DNA of 64,000 bases, taken from NCBI GenBank assembly GCA_002506085.1, contig DAWV01000006.1:102016-166015 (forward strand), in the 5' to 3' direction. Source of the stretch: Methanocorpusculaceae archaeon UBA425 (lineage in GTDB: Archaea; Halobacteriota; Methanomicrobia; Methanomicrobiales; Methanocorpusculaceae). Positions 7,907 through 16,259 of this stretch are shown piece after piece. The position numbers and the translations under genes were made by a program. The notes beneath the pieces were generated by a model. That model had not been told where the DNA came from and did no database searches. It saw nothing but the letters and a program-made list of their open reading frames with translations. Position 1 is the first letter of the stretch. Each line of letters opens with the position of its first letter.

Positions 7907-8640
7907 CCCCTGTCCCCCTTTTCGTGAATTCCGTTGGCGGGTTGGCGACGAAGTCGACGACCTCAGCCAAGCAAACTGAAAGTTTGCGCGTGGGCGGGTT
8001 GGACGCGGAACGCGGACGACCTTAGCAGAGCAAATCTCTGATTTGCGTTTCCGTGGGTTCAGTGTGGGGGACGGGGGAGGGTACTACATGGGTTCCATAC
8101 AGCCGATTCTTTAGATTTTCCGTGTTTTCGTGGACGTTTCCGTGTTTTCCGTGTGATGGCGGGTTGGATGCGAAGCAGACGACCTCAGTTGAGGCGGACC
8201 GGTCCATAGGACCGGTCTTAGCTGAGCAAACTGAAAGTTTGCGACCAAGGCTTTGCCTTGCGGGGATACGGCCATCAAAAAGAATCCCGTACATGAAACC
8301 GAAGTACATCCAAAGAATCCCGCTTGGGCAAATCCAATTCTGTTCCCCGGGGAAGGGGGGCGCAATACGACCGTGGATGTACTCGAAGGCTTCGCCCCGG
8401 GATTCGCAAATCAAAGATTTGCTCGCAAGGCAAAGCCTTGCTCCGCTGAGGGCGAGCCTGCCGGCTCACCCCGCATCAGCTGAGGTTATCCGCGTTCCGC
8501 GTCCACCCCGCCTCGCTCAAGGGGGGATTACCCCTTCCCGCAGTCACAAGTTTTCTCTGAAAACTTGGTCGCAAGGCATTTGCCTTACGGGGATACGGTC
8601 ATCAAAAAAGAATCCCGTACACGAAACCGAAGTACATCCA
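7907..8640. repeat. Composite modular repeat locus II (gene-free)
   Basis: The largest mosaic. Tandem 57-bp units begin GGCGGGTTGG at 7936 and 7993. Each carries a GAA-loop mini-hairpin of different sequence (CGAC-GAA-GTCG, then CGCG-GAA-CGCG) and a CAANNN hairpin (7972-7986, 8031-8045). The GTGGGGGACGGGGGAGG block is at 8064, another unit starts at 8158, and a nested 9-bp hairpin GACCGGTCC/GGACCGGTC is at 8197-8217. Hairpin pairs are at 8227-8241/8246-8260, 8407-8421/8426-8440 and 8547-8567/8572-8587. The 42-bp GGCCATC block is at 8270-8311 and 8597-8639. Open frames across it are repeat artefacts. Confidence 0.85.
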
Positions 8641-8752
8641 AAAATCTAGAATAAAAAAGAATAGAATGAATCCGGTAAACTATCGGCTCACCCCGGATCA
8701 CACTTGGTCACCTTCTCCCGAATTGGATTCACACCAACACCGCGTAAGTCCG

Positions 8753-8793
8753 ATTGTAATTCCATTTCCGGTTTCGGAATGAAGATACTTGAA
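8753..8793. repeat. 41-bp module, copy 2
   Basis: Near-identical reverse complement of 611-651, next to a flank (8715-8747, containing CAACACCGCGTAA) that is in the same orientation at both loci. It lies 23 bp beyond the ileS stop codon. The module has therefore been flipped relative to its neighbour in one of the two places. Confidence 0.7.
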
Positions 8794-8815
8794 AAAAGGT
8801 GAGAATAGTTCTCAG

Positions 8816-11800
8816 TCAGTCTGCCTGAGCAATACTGATGTGAACCTTAAGATCATCAATCTCCCAGTCCGTCGTAAGAATTGCATTCCTGATTGCATCA
8901 CACCCGCATATTTTGTCGGCCGGTAGTCTGATTTTCATACACTTTGCCCGGACCTCATTCTCAATCACTCCCTGTTGTGATTTAACGAGCGGCTGAATCC
9001 GCTCATCATCAATGACAACCTCGACTTTGATTTTTGCATCGACGGCAAGTCCTGTATGTTTTCTCATCTCCTGAATACGGCGGATAACCTCACGTGCATA
9101 TCCTTCTGATTCAAGTTCAGGGGTGAGCGTCACATCAACGTAGACCATTCCGTTCTCAATCGGGGAGGAGAATACATTCTCCGGCATCTTCTCTTCAAAC
9201 GTCATGTGTTCTTCGGTGAGTTCGGCTGCAAAGCCGTCCTTTTCCATCACAATTTTGCCGTCTGCAAGAATGGCGCTCTTCAGTGTAGTGCCGTTTGCCT
9301 CCTCGATGAATGCCTTCACCTTAGGACCGTCACGTCCGAACTGTTTGCCGATAACTTTCATAACCGGAAGTGCCGACCATTCGACTTTGTCCCAGATTCC
9401 CGAAACGACTGTAACAGACCGTGCATTTGCCCGGTCGCAGCACATATCGTTCATCACTAAGATTGCGTTGGTTACTGCGGGTGAATCGGTCGAGACGATG
9501 ATCTCTCCTACAGGCCAGCGGCCTTTGCGTTTTCCATTCTGGCGGGCGTTTGCGACTGCATCGTCGAATTCCTGAACGATTTTCATCTCTTCTTCAAGAG
9601 CCGTATCTCTGAGCGAATCATTCCCGCTGAACCAGTCGGTCATGTGGACTGATTCGGGGTCGCCTGCACATTTCAGGTTCTGATACATACTCTCGGTAAT
9701 GTGCGGAGCGAAGGGTGCGAAGATGGTAATGAGCCGGCGAAGCACGTAATACATCGTGTCATATGCCTGCATCTTCGAGACCGACTCCTCCTCCAGCCAC
9801 ATTCTCGGGCGCACCAGCTGGACATACCAGCGGGAGAGTTCATCGAGAATGAATGTGCTGATTGGGCGGGTTGCACGGTGAAGGCTGCAGACCTCCATTT
9901 CTTTCGTGACATCTGCTGCAAGAGAGTTTACACGGGAAATCAGCCAGCGGTCTTCTCTGCAGTAATCTTTGAAGTGGTCTTCGACGACCGATGGGTCCCA
10001 GACCCCGTCTATGGTTGCCGGTTTGTAGCCGTCGAGTGCCATATATGGGAGAGGGAACTTGTAGACGTTCCAGAGAACATTGAACATTCTGTGGGTCGTC
10101 TTGACTCCTTCGAGGGAGAAACGCATGTCATCCCAAGGGGCGTTTGCCGAGAGAATGTACTGACGCATTACGTCGACACCGAACTGTTTGATGACGTCTT
10201 CCGGTGCGATGACGTTCCCGAGACTCTTACTCATCTTTTTACCATCCGAGTCCAGAGCGAATCCATGCATGAGAACGGATTTGTAGGGGGATTTGCCAAA
10301 GGCAATTGTGGATAAGGCGAGCTGTGAGTAGAACCACCCGCGGGTCTGGTCATGTCCTTCGAGGATGAAGTCAGCCGGCCAGTATTTGGCGAAGTCTTCG
10401 GTCTTCTCCGGGAAACGGAGGGTTGCCCATGAGGCAATACCCGAGTCATACCAGACATCGAAAATGTCCGGAATCCGCTTCATCGTTCCGCCGCATTCGC
10501 ACGGAATCGTAATGTCATCGACATACGGCCGGTGCGGGTCGGTCATTTTCTGACCGGAAAGCTCTTCGAGCTCCGTGTATCTGCCGATGACCTTGTATTT
10601 ATTACAGACCGGGCATACCCAGACCGGAATCGGGATACCCCAGTATCTCTGCCGGGAAATACACCAGTCGCGTGCCTCTTCGATCCAGTCGTGGAACCGA
10701 GCCGAACCTGCCCAGTCCGGATACCAGGTGACCTCTTCGGCAATCTCTTTGAGCATCTTTTCCCTGATATCCTTTGCTTTGAGGAACCACTGGGACGTTG
10801 CACGATAGATAATCGGGGTTTTGCATCTCCAGCAGTGTCCGTATCGATGGGTTATTTTCCGGACCGCAAGTATGGAGTCCCCGAGGACATCAATGACTTC
10901 CTGATTGGTTTCCGGTGTCTTGACATATTTACCGGCAAACATTCCCGCGTCTTCGGTGAAGTTTCCATTTCCGTCAACCGGACAGAAGATCGGGAGATTC
11001 TCTTTCAGACCGACGAGGTAGTCGTCCCAGCCGTGACCCGGGGCGATATGGACCATCCCGGTATTTTCCATAGCAACGTAATCGGCTATGACAACGCGGT
11101 GCTCAATTTTTTCCTGAATCGGAACTACAGCTGCGAGGGGAGAGGTGTATTTTGTTCCGGCGAGTTCTGCTCCGGTCTTTGTTTCAAGAATGGAGTAGTC
11201 CTGATATTTGCCGTATTTGAGAATCTGTTCGGCGAGGTCTTTTGCAATCCAGAGGTTTTCGGTCTTTCCGTTTTTCACCGCACGGCATTTGGCGTAGACG
11301 AAGTCTTTTCCGACTGCGACAGCTACGTTTGCCGGAAGAGTCCAGGGGGTTGTTGTCCAGATGACCAGATATTCATTTTCGGTTCCCTGAATCGGGAATT
11401 TGACGAAAATCGAGGGGTCGGTTTCATCCCAGTATTCAACTTCTGCGTCAGCGATGGCAGTGCCGCAGCGTGGACACCAGTTGACCACACGGGATCCGCG
11501 TTCCAGCATATGCTCTTCATCGCAGCGCTTGAGGGTGTACCAGGCAGCTTCCATGTATCCCTTATCGACCGTCTGGTAGGGGTCGTCGAAATCCATCCAG
11601 GTTCCGAGTGCCCGGAACTGGTCGCTCATCAGGTCTTTGTGAGTGAGAGCGAACTCCCGGCATTCTTCGATGAACTTTGCGACACCGTATTTTTCGATGT
11701 CCATCTTGTTCTTGAAACCGAGTTTCTCCTCGACCTTGACCTCGATTGGAAGACCATGCATATCATACCCTGCTCTTTCAATGATATGCTGACCAGTCAT

Positions 11801-12016
11801 TGAGTGATATCTGATAATCGAGTCTTTGAGGATTTTGTTCCAGGCGGTTCCAAGGTGAATATAGCCGGTTGTGTAAGGCGGGCCGTCCACAAAGAGCCAG
11901 GGCTGCCCTGATTCATGGAGTTTTCTGGTTTTACTATATGTGTCGTTGGATTTCCAGTATTCACTTACGTTGTTTTCGACAACGACCGGAACGTAACTTT
12001 CTGTTATTTCTTTCAC
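8816..12016 (-). CDS. ileS: Isoleucyl-tRNA synthetase
   Basis: Charges tRNA-Ile with isoleucine and edits valine. At 1066 residues it has the class I signatures: PPYTTGYIHLGTAWNK (HIGH-type, about residue 45) and KKMSKSLGN (about 590). Zinc-type Cys pairs CPRCG (about 180) and CPVCNKY with CECGG (about 470-505) are visible, the editing (CP1) insert separates the catalytic halves, and an anticodon-binding region follows with a C-terminal archaeal/eukaryal-type extension. The start is GTG at 12016, with GAGGGAAG 8-15 bases upstream on the minus strand. It stands alone, divergent from the oxidoreductase gene, and its downstream side runs into repeat locus II. Confidence 0.95.
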   Translation of the reverse strand: MKEITESYVPVVVENNVSEYWKSNDTYSKTRKLHESGQPWLFVDGPPYTTGYIHLGTAWNKILKDSIIRYHSMTGQHIIERAGYDMHGLPIEVKVEEKLGFKNKMDIEKYGVAKFIEECREFALTHKDLMSDQFRALGTWMDFDDPYQTVDKGYMEAAWYTLKRCDEEHMLERGSRVVNWCPRCGTAIADAEVEYWDETDPSIFVKFPIQGTENEYLVIWTTTPWTLPANVAVAVGKDFVYAKCRAVKNGKTENLWIAKDLAEQILKYGKYQDYSILETKTGAELAGTKYTSPLAAVVPIQEKIEHRVVIADYVAMENTGMVHIAPGHGWDDYLVGLKENLPIFCPVDGNGNFTEDAGMFAGKYVKTPETNQEVIDVLGDSILAVRKITHRYGHCWRCKTPIIYRATSQWFLKAKDIREKMLKEIAEEVTWYPDWAGSARFHDWIEEARDWCISRQRYWGIPIPVWVCPVCNKYKVIGRYTELEELSGQKMTDPHRPYVDDITIPCECGGTMKRIPDIFDVWYDSGIASWATLRFPEKTEDFAKYWPADFILEGHDQTRGWFYSQLALSTIAFGKSPYKSVLMHGFALDSDGKKMSKSLGNVIAPEDVIKQFGVDVMRQYILSANAPWDDMRFSLEGVKTTHRMFNVLWNVYKFPLPYMALDGYKPATIDGVWDPSVVEDHFKDYCREDRWLISRVNSLAADVTKEMEVCSLHRATRPISTFILDELSRWYVQLVRPRMWLEEESVSKMQAYDTMYYVLRRLITIFAPFAPHITESMYQNLKCAGDPESVHMTDWFSGNDSLRDTALEEEMKIVQEFDDAVANARQNGKRKGRWPVGEIIVSTDSPAVTNAILVMNDMCCDRANARSVTVVSGIWDKVEWSALPVMKVIGKQFGRDGPKVKAFIEEANGTTLKSAILADGKIVMEKDGFAAELTEEHMTFEEKMPENVFSSPIENGMVYVDVTLTPELESEGYAREVIRRIQEMRKHTGLAVDAKIKVEVVIDDERIQPLVKSQQGVIENEVRAKCMKIRLPADKICGCDAIRNAILTTDWEIDDLKVHISIAQAD

Positions 12017-12290
12017 GAGTTTCTTCCCTCACTCATTATGTGGCTAAATATTGGTTGTTGTTATAGATAAGTGATTATGTGTCCCGGCGGTATCTTATCC
12101 GGGTCAGTTTCATTGAAGCGTGTATGGATAGAATAGAGTTTTTTTGACTGAGCCTGCTTATTCCCGGAGGAAATTTCCCGGGGCTTTCATGCAAAAACTG
12201 CGATGATCCCCCGATGATACATCTGTGAAAATTATCCCCTATTCAAACATTTATAGTCAATGACCACGAAGTAACTGTTTGGTAATCATC

Positions 12291-14066
12291 ATGGACGGAT
12301 ACGCAGGAAACATGGTCTATGTCGATCTCTCAACCGGGGCGATAACAATCAAACCCACGCCGCCGGAACTCAAAAAGGACTATATTGGCGGACGGGGTTT
12401 TGGCATCAGGATCCTGACCGACATGGTTGACCCAAAGATCGATCCGTTGAGTGATAAGAATATTCTCGTCTTCGCTGCCGGCCCGCTGACCGGAACCGGC
12501 ATCCCTCTTGGAAGCCGGTATGAGGTATCGACGATATCTCCTTTGACCGGGCTTGCCGTGAGTGCCAACAGTGGCGGGGTCTTTGGCTGGAAGCTGAAAA
12601 AAGCCGGATTCGATGCAGTGATTCTCTCCGGTAAATCAGCAAAGCCGGTATATCTGTTTCTCGACAACGGGAAGGCCGAACTTCGTGATGCCGCTCATCT
12701 CTGGGGTAAAACCACAGGAGAGACGACCGAGGCAATCGTGGATGAGTTGAAGGATCAAAGTGTCCGGGTATCCTGCATAGGGCCGGCAGGTGAAAACCTG
12801 GTGCTGATTTCCTGTATCATCAATGAAAAAACACGGGCTGCCGGCCGCGGGGGTGTCGGGGCAGTCATGGGGTCAAAGAATCTGAAAGCAGTCGCGGCCC
12901 GCGGAGACCTTCCCATCAAACCGGCAGATGAAGTCCTGCTCAAAGGGGTAAAGGAACGCGTGAAAAAGAAGATCGAAGAGAATGGTATCGCGAAGGGTCT
13001 GCATGATTACGGCACGGCTGTGCTCGTCAACATTCTCAACGAGAACTATCTCATGCCGACCCGGAACTTCCAGACCGCCCACTTTTCGGGGGCTGAGAAG
13101 ATCTCCGGCGAGACGATGACAAAAACGATTCTTAAGAAACCCAAAGGATGTTATGCATGTATAGTTCAGTGCGGCCGTGTGCACGAATTCGACGGCGAGA
13201 CCGGTGAGGGTCCGGAATATGAACCTGACTGGGGATTTGGTGCTGACTGCGGGGTCGATGATCTCAAAATGATCACCCGGGCAAACAACATCTGCAATGA
13301 GTATGGGCTCGATGCGATTTCGGCGCCGACAACAATCGCCTGCCTGATGGAAATGGCGGAGAAAGGGTATGTCAACCACCCGATCCGGTTCGGCGATGCA
13401 AATGGCATGCTGAAACTGGTGGAGCAGATTGCGAGGCGCGAAGATATCGGCGATGAACTTGCCGAGGGATCCTTCCGGTTTGCGACGAAATACGGTCATC
13501 CGGAACTGTCGATGAGCTCCAAGAAACAGGAACTGCCTGCCTACGATCCCCGGGGAATTCAGGGATATGGGCTTGCAACCGCCACATCGAACCGGGGCGG
13601 AGACCACGTGTACGGATACATGATCTCGCCGGAGATTCTTGGCTCTCCGGAAAAATTGGATCCTTATGTTATAACAGGAAAACCGCAGTGGGTCAAGACA
13701 TTCCAGGACCTGACAGCAGCTATTGATGCATCGGGTATGTGCCTGTTCACTTCCTTTGCTCTGGGGGCGGGGGATTATGCGGATCTTCTTACCGCAACCA
13801 CGGGAGTGAAGGTAGACTCTGAGGAACTGCTGAAAGTCGGCGAACGGATATGGAATCTCCAGAAGCTCTATAATATCAAACGCGGGTTCGGCCGGAAAGA
13901 CGATACCCTGCCGGACCGGCTTTTGACCGAACCGCTGAAAGAAGGTGCCCCTGCGGGTCAGGTATCCCGAATCCATGAAATGCTCGATGAGTATTATGCT
14001 CTTCGCGGCTGGGATGCGGAAGGAATCCCGACAAAGGAAAAGCTCCGGGAACTGGGGCTTATATAA
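12291..14066 (+). CDS. Aldehyde:ferredoxin oxidoreductase family tungsto/molybdopterin enzyme
   Basis: A 591-residue AOR-family enzyme, which oxidises aldehydes to acids with ferredoxin using a tungsten-bis-pterin and one [4Fe-4S] cluster. It shows the N-terminal domain start MDGYAGNMVYVDL, pterin-contact segments GGRGFG and RAAGRGGVGAVMGSKNLKA, cluster ligands CYACIVQC (Cys 287, 290, 294) and a late GMCLFTSF cysteine (about 480). The ATG at 12291 is preferred over an upstream TTG; TTTATAGT at 12250-12257 gives a short leader. The MoeB/ThiF and MoaD genes follow directly and look dedicated to its cofactor or to a sulfur-carrier role. The true substrate is unknown. Confidence 0.85.
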   Translation: MDGYAGNMVYVDLSTGAITIKPTPPELKKDYIGGRGFGIRILTDMVDPKIDPLSDKNILVFAAGPLTGTGIPLGSRYEVSTISPLTGLAVSANSGGVFGWKLKKAGFDAVILSGKSAKPVYLFLDNGKAELRDAAHLWGKTTGETTEAIVDELKDQSVRVSCIGPAGENLVLISCIINEKTRAAGRGGVGAVMGSKNLKAVAARGDLPIKPADEVLLKGVKERVKKKIEENGIAKGLHDYGTAVLVNILNENYLMPTRNFQTAHFSGAEKISGETMTKTILKKPKGCYACIVQCGRVHEFDGETGEGPEYEPDWGFGADCGVDDLKMITRANNICNEYGLDAISAPTTIACLMEMAEKGYVNHPIRFGDANGMLKLVEQIARREDIGDELAEGSFRFATKYGHPELSMSSKKQELPAYDPRGIQGYGLATATSNRGGDHVYGYMISPEILGSPEKLDPYVITGKPQWVKTFQDLTAAIDASGMCLFTSFALGAGDYADLLTATTGVKVDSEELLKVGERIWNLQKLYNIKRGFGRKDDTLPDRLLTEPLKEGAPAGQVSRIHEMLDEYYALRGWDAEGIPTKEKLRELGLI

Positions 14067-14095
14067 AGCGGCAGACCGTGCCGGAGGATTTCGAT

Positions 14096-14854
14096 ATGTC
14101 AGCAGAGTCATTGGATGCCCGGTATCAGAGGCAGATTCCTCTTTTCGGTAAAGAGGGACAAAAGAAACTCAAAAACGCCCGTATCCTTCTTGCCGGGGCA
14201 GGGGGTCTTGGTTCAGCGATTGCCATGTACCTCGCTGCTGCAGGAGTTGGCTATATTCGGATTGTCGATGAGGATGTCGTAGAGACTTCCAACCTCAACC
14301 GGCAAATTCTGTATCGTGAAACGGATATCGGTTCATGTAAGGTTGAAGCCGCGGAAAAAACGATTCATGCACTCAATCGCGATGTTGACGTGGATGCGGT
14401 CTGCCGGCATATCAATGAGAAATCTGTGGGGAATCTTGTCCAGGGGGTGGATATGATTCTTGACGGCATGGATAATTTTGCTGCCCGCTACATTCTGAAC
14501 CGTGCGGGTCTCGATGAAAAAATTCCGTTCATTCACGGTGCCGTGAACGGATTCTACGGACAGGTAACGACTCTCATTCCCGGTGTCACTCCCTGTCTCC
14601 GCTGCATCATTCCAACAACGCCGACCTGGGAAAAGAACGCGATTATCGGGGTGACCTGCGGAGCGATTGGCAGTATCGAGGCAACCGAGGCAATCAAGTA
14701 TATCACCGGAACCGGAGAGCTCCTGAAAAACCGGCTGCTGCTCTGGGACGGGCTGCGTGGCGAATCGGAATCGATTCAAATCGTGAACTCTCCCGAATGC
14801 ACTGACTGCGGTTTTTCAGAGAGTGAACCGGATGCCCGGAGATTTCCCGTATGA
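14096..14854 (+). CDS. MoeB/ThiF/HesA-type adenylyltransferase
   Basis: An E1-like enzyme that adenylates the C-terminal Gly-Gly of a sulfur-carrier protein. The 252-residue product has the nucleotide-binding GAGGLGSAIAMYLAAAG (about 30-46), DEDVVETSNLNRQ, the DGMDNFAARY segment, and two zinc Cys pairs, CLRC and CTDC. There is no rhodanese domain. A longer GTG start exists at 14078, but GCCGGAGG sits 6-13 bases before the ATG at 14096, which I prefer. It overlaps the next gene by 4 bp, and that gene encodes its likely substrate, the MoaD-like protein. Confidence 0.88.
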   Translation: MSAESLDARYQRQIPLFGKEGQKKLKNARILLAGAGGLGSAIAMYLAAAGVGYIRIVDEDVVETSNLNRQILYRETDIGSCKVEAAEKTIHALNRDVDVDAVCRHINEKSVGNLVQGVDMILDGMDNFAARYILNRAGLDEKIPFIHGAVNGFYGQVTTLIPGVTPCLRCIIPTTPTWEKNAIIGVTCGAIGSIEATEAIKYITGTGELLKNRLLLWDGLRGESESIQIVNSPECTDCGFSESEPDARRFPV

Positions 14855-15129
14855 AGATTACTGTGAAGGCTTTTGCAATGTTTCGCGAGGTCATGGATAT
14901 GCAGATTGAGCTTGAGTTTCCGGATGGGGCGACTGTTCGCACGCTACTCACTAGTCTCACTGCGCGATATGAAGGATTAAGTGAGGTGATGTTTGCCGCT
15001 CCGGATACCCTCCGGGACTTTGTCAACATCCTGAGAAACGGCAGAAACATCCATTTTATTGCAGGTCTCGACACTCCTCTCGACAATGGGGACATAATCG
15101 CCCTGTTCCCGCCGGCTGCCGGAGGCTAA
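14851..15129 (+). CDS. MoaD/ThiS-family sulfur carrier protein
   Basis: A 92-residue beta-grasp protein that ends in PPAAGG, the C-terminal Gly-Gly that is adenylated and thiocarboxylated. It opens MKITVKAFAMFREVM, as in MoaD small subunits of molybdopterin synthase. The 4-bp overlap with the adenylyltransferase gene and the position after the AOR-like gene suggest a dedicated carrier for tungsten/molybdenum pterin synthesis in this operon. A role in other sulfur transfer is possible. Confidence 0.88.
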   Translation: MKITVKAFAMFREVMDMQIELEFPDGATVRTLLTSLTARYEGLSEVMFAAPDTLRDFVNILRNGRNIHFIAGLDTPLDNGDIIALFPPAAGG

Positions 15130-15341
15130 GGTCATCTCCTCACCGCAAACACGTGAAACCTGAAATCAAAAGAGATTTGGATTTTTTCGTGAATCTCCGT
15201 CGTGCTTTATTCATCCACGACACACAAGTATATATCCCTGGGTGTCCTATATCATGACGCAGTTATCTGTGGGAAATATAAAACAGACAGTATGTCTATT
15301 TTGTTTTTTTCGTGAGCATTATGCTCAAAGGAAATCCTATC

Positions 15342-15530
15342 ATGGAAAGAAGAAATACAAGCTTTGGCGGATCACGCCAGTTTAATGACGGCCCCCGCGA
15401 AATGACAAAAACAGTCTGCTCAGACTGTGGAAAAGAATGCGAGGTTCCGTTCAAGCCAACAGAAGGCAGACCAGTTTACTGTCAGGAATGCCTTCCAAAA
15501 CACCGGACCCCACGTAACAACCGGTACTAA
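15342..15530 (+). CDS. CxxC-x17-CxxC zinc-ribbon protein
   Basis: A 62-residue small protein with CSDC, 17 residues, CQEC and a highly conserved interior (GKECEVPFKPTEGRPVY), flanked by a charged low-complexity N-terminus and a basic tail. This pattern defines a small zinc-ribbon family common in methanogens; its function is unknown, with nucleic-acid binding likely. The ATG at 15342 has AAAGGAAA 7 bases before; a GTG at 15312 would add ten unconserved residues. A short hairpin, GGACA-GCGA-TGTCC, follows the stop and may end the transcript. Confidence 0.75.
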   Translation: MERRNTSFGGSRQFNDGPREMTKTVCSDCGKECEVPFKPTEGRPVYCQECLPKHRTPRNNRY

Positions 15531-15769
15531 TACTGTTCGGACAGCGATGTCCTAACACATCATTTTATTGGATTCGTCCAGCATCTTTTATTATCAGGTA
15601 CTATTCTGTTATTATTGTTTTTCGGAGAACACCTCATATTCATTTCGTCCTGATTACGGAATGGGGTAAAGTATGGAGCGTCATTTGTTCTGAGGAAAGA
15701 CCCGTATTTTTGTCGTCATATTCTTCAATAAAAAAATCCAATACTATAACCAACGGAGATACACATACA

Positions 15770-16258
15770 ATGGAGATACAGATATACGGAAAAGCAGTAC
15801 TCTCGAAAGTTGCCGGACCCGTCGATACAATAACCCCCGAGCTATTAGCCACTCTTGAAGAGATGGTTCCGCTCATGAAGGAAAGCCGGGGTGTCGGTCT
15901 TGCGGGACCGCAGGTCGGGATTTCCAAGCGGTTCTTTGTGATGGATGCCGGAGACAAAGTCCGTAAAGTCATAAACCCGGAAATTCTGAAATTCGGGAAT
16001 GCTCTTATCGAGATGGAAGAAGGCTGTCTGTCAGTTCCGGGTATTCATAAAAGCGTCCGCCGCCCGCGGAGAATTACGGTCAGATACATGAACGACGCGG
16101 GCGAAAAAACAGAGGAGGAGCTCAAGGATTATCCGGCCCGCGTTTTTCAGCATGAGTATGATCATCTGGACGGGATTCTCTTTGTCGATAGAATCAGTCC
16201 CATTGCAAAAAGAATCATTGCAAAACAGCTTGAGGATCTGAAAAATAAGGAGGCATAA
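15770..16258 (+). CDS. def: Peptide deformylase
   Basis: Removes the N-formyl group from nascent proteins in bacteria and organelles. The 162-residue protein keeps all three signature motifs: GVGLAGPQVG (Gln48), EGCLSVPG (Cys86) and HEYDH (His128, Glu129, His132), so an active metallohydrolase is expected. I chose the ATG at 15770 because GGAG lies 12-15 bases before and family proteins start there; a longer frame from 15710 is not conserved. The next gene is fmt, 1 bp away. The pair is notable because archaeal initiation normally uses unformylated Met-tRNA. Lateral acquisition from bacteria is likely (inference). Confidence 0.92.
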   Translation: MEIQIYGKAVLSKVAGPVDTITPELLATLEEMVPLMKESRGVGLAGPQVGISKRFFVMDAGDKVRKVINPEILKFGNALIEMEEGCLSVPGIHKSVRRPRRITVRYMNDAGEKTEEELKDYPARVFQHEYDHLDGILFVDRISPIAKRIIAKQLEDLKNKEA

Positions 16259-16259
16259 G

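Noticed and set aside
8053..8649. Open frames up to 198 codons inside the repeat loci (also 46-559 and 8022-8483)
   Set aside because: They translate palindromic repeat blocks. The same blocks are read in different frames at different copies, and no start signals or families are present.
10532..11803. A 423-codon open frame on the + strand
   Set aside because: It lies entirely opposite ileS, whose motifs are intact. Composition is that of an antisense shadow and there is no domain or ribosome-binding site.
12873..14111. A 412-codon open frame on the - strand
   Set aside because: Antisense to the AOR-family gene and without any recognisable protein feature.
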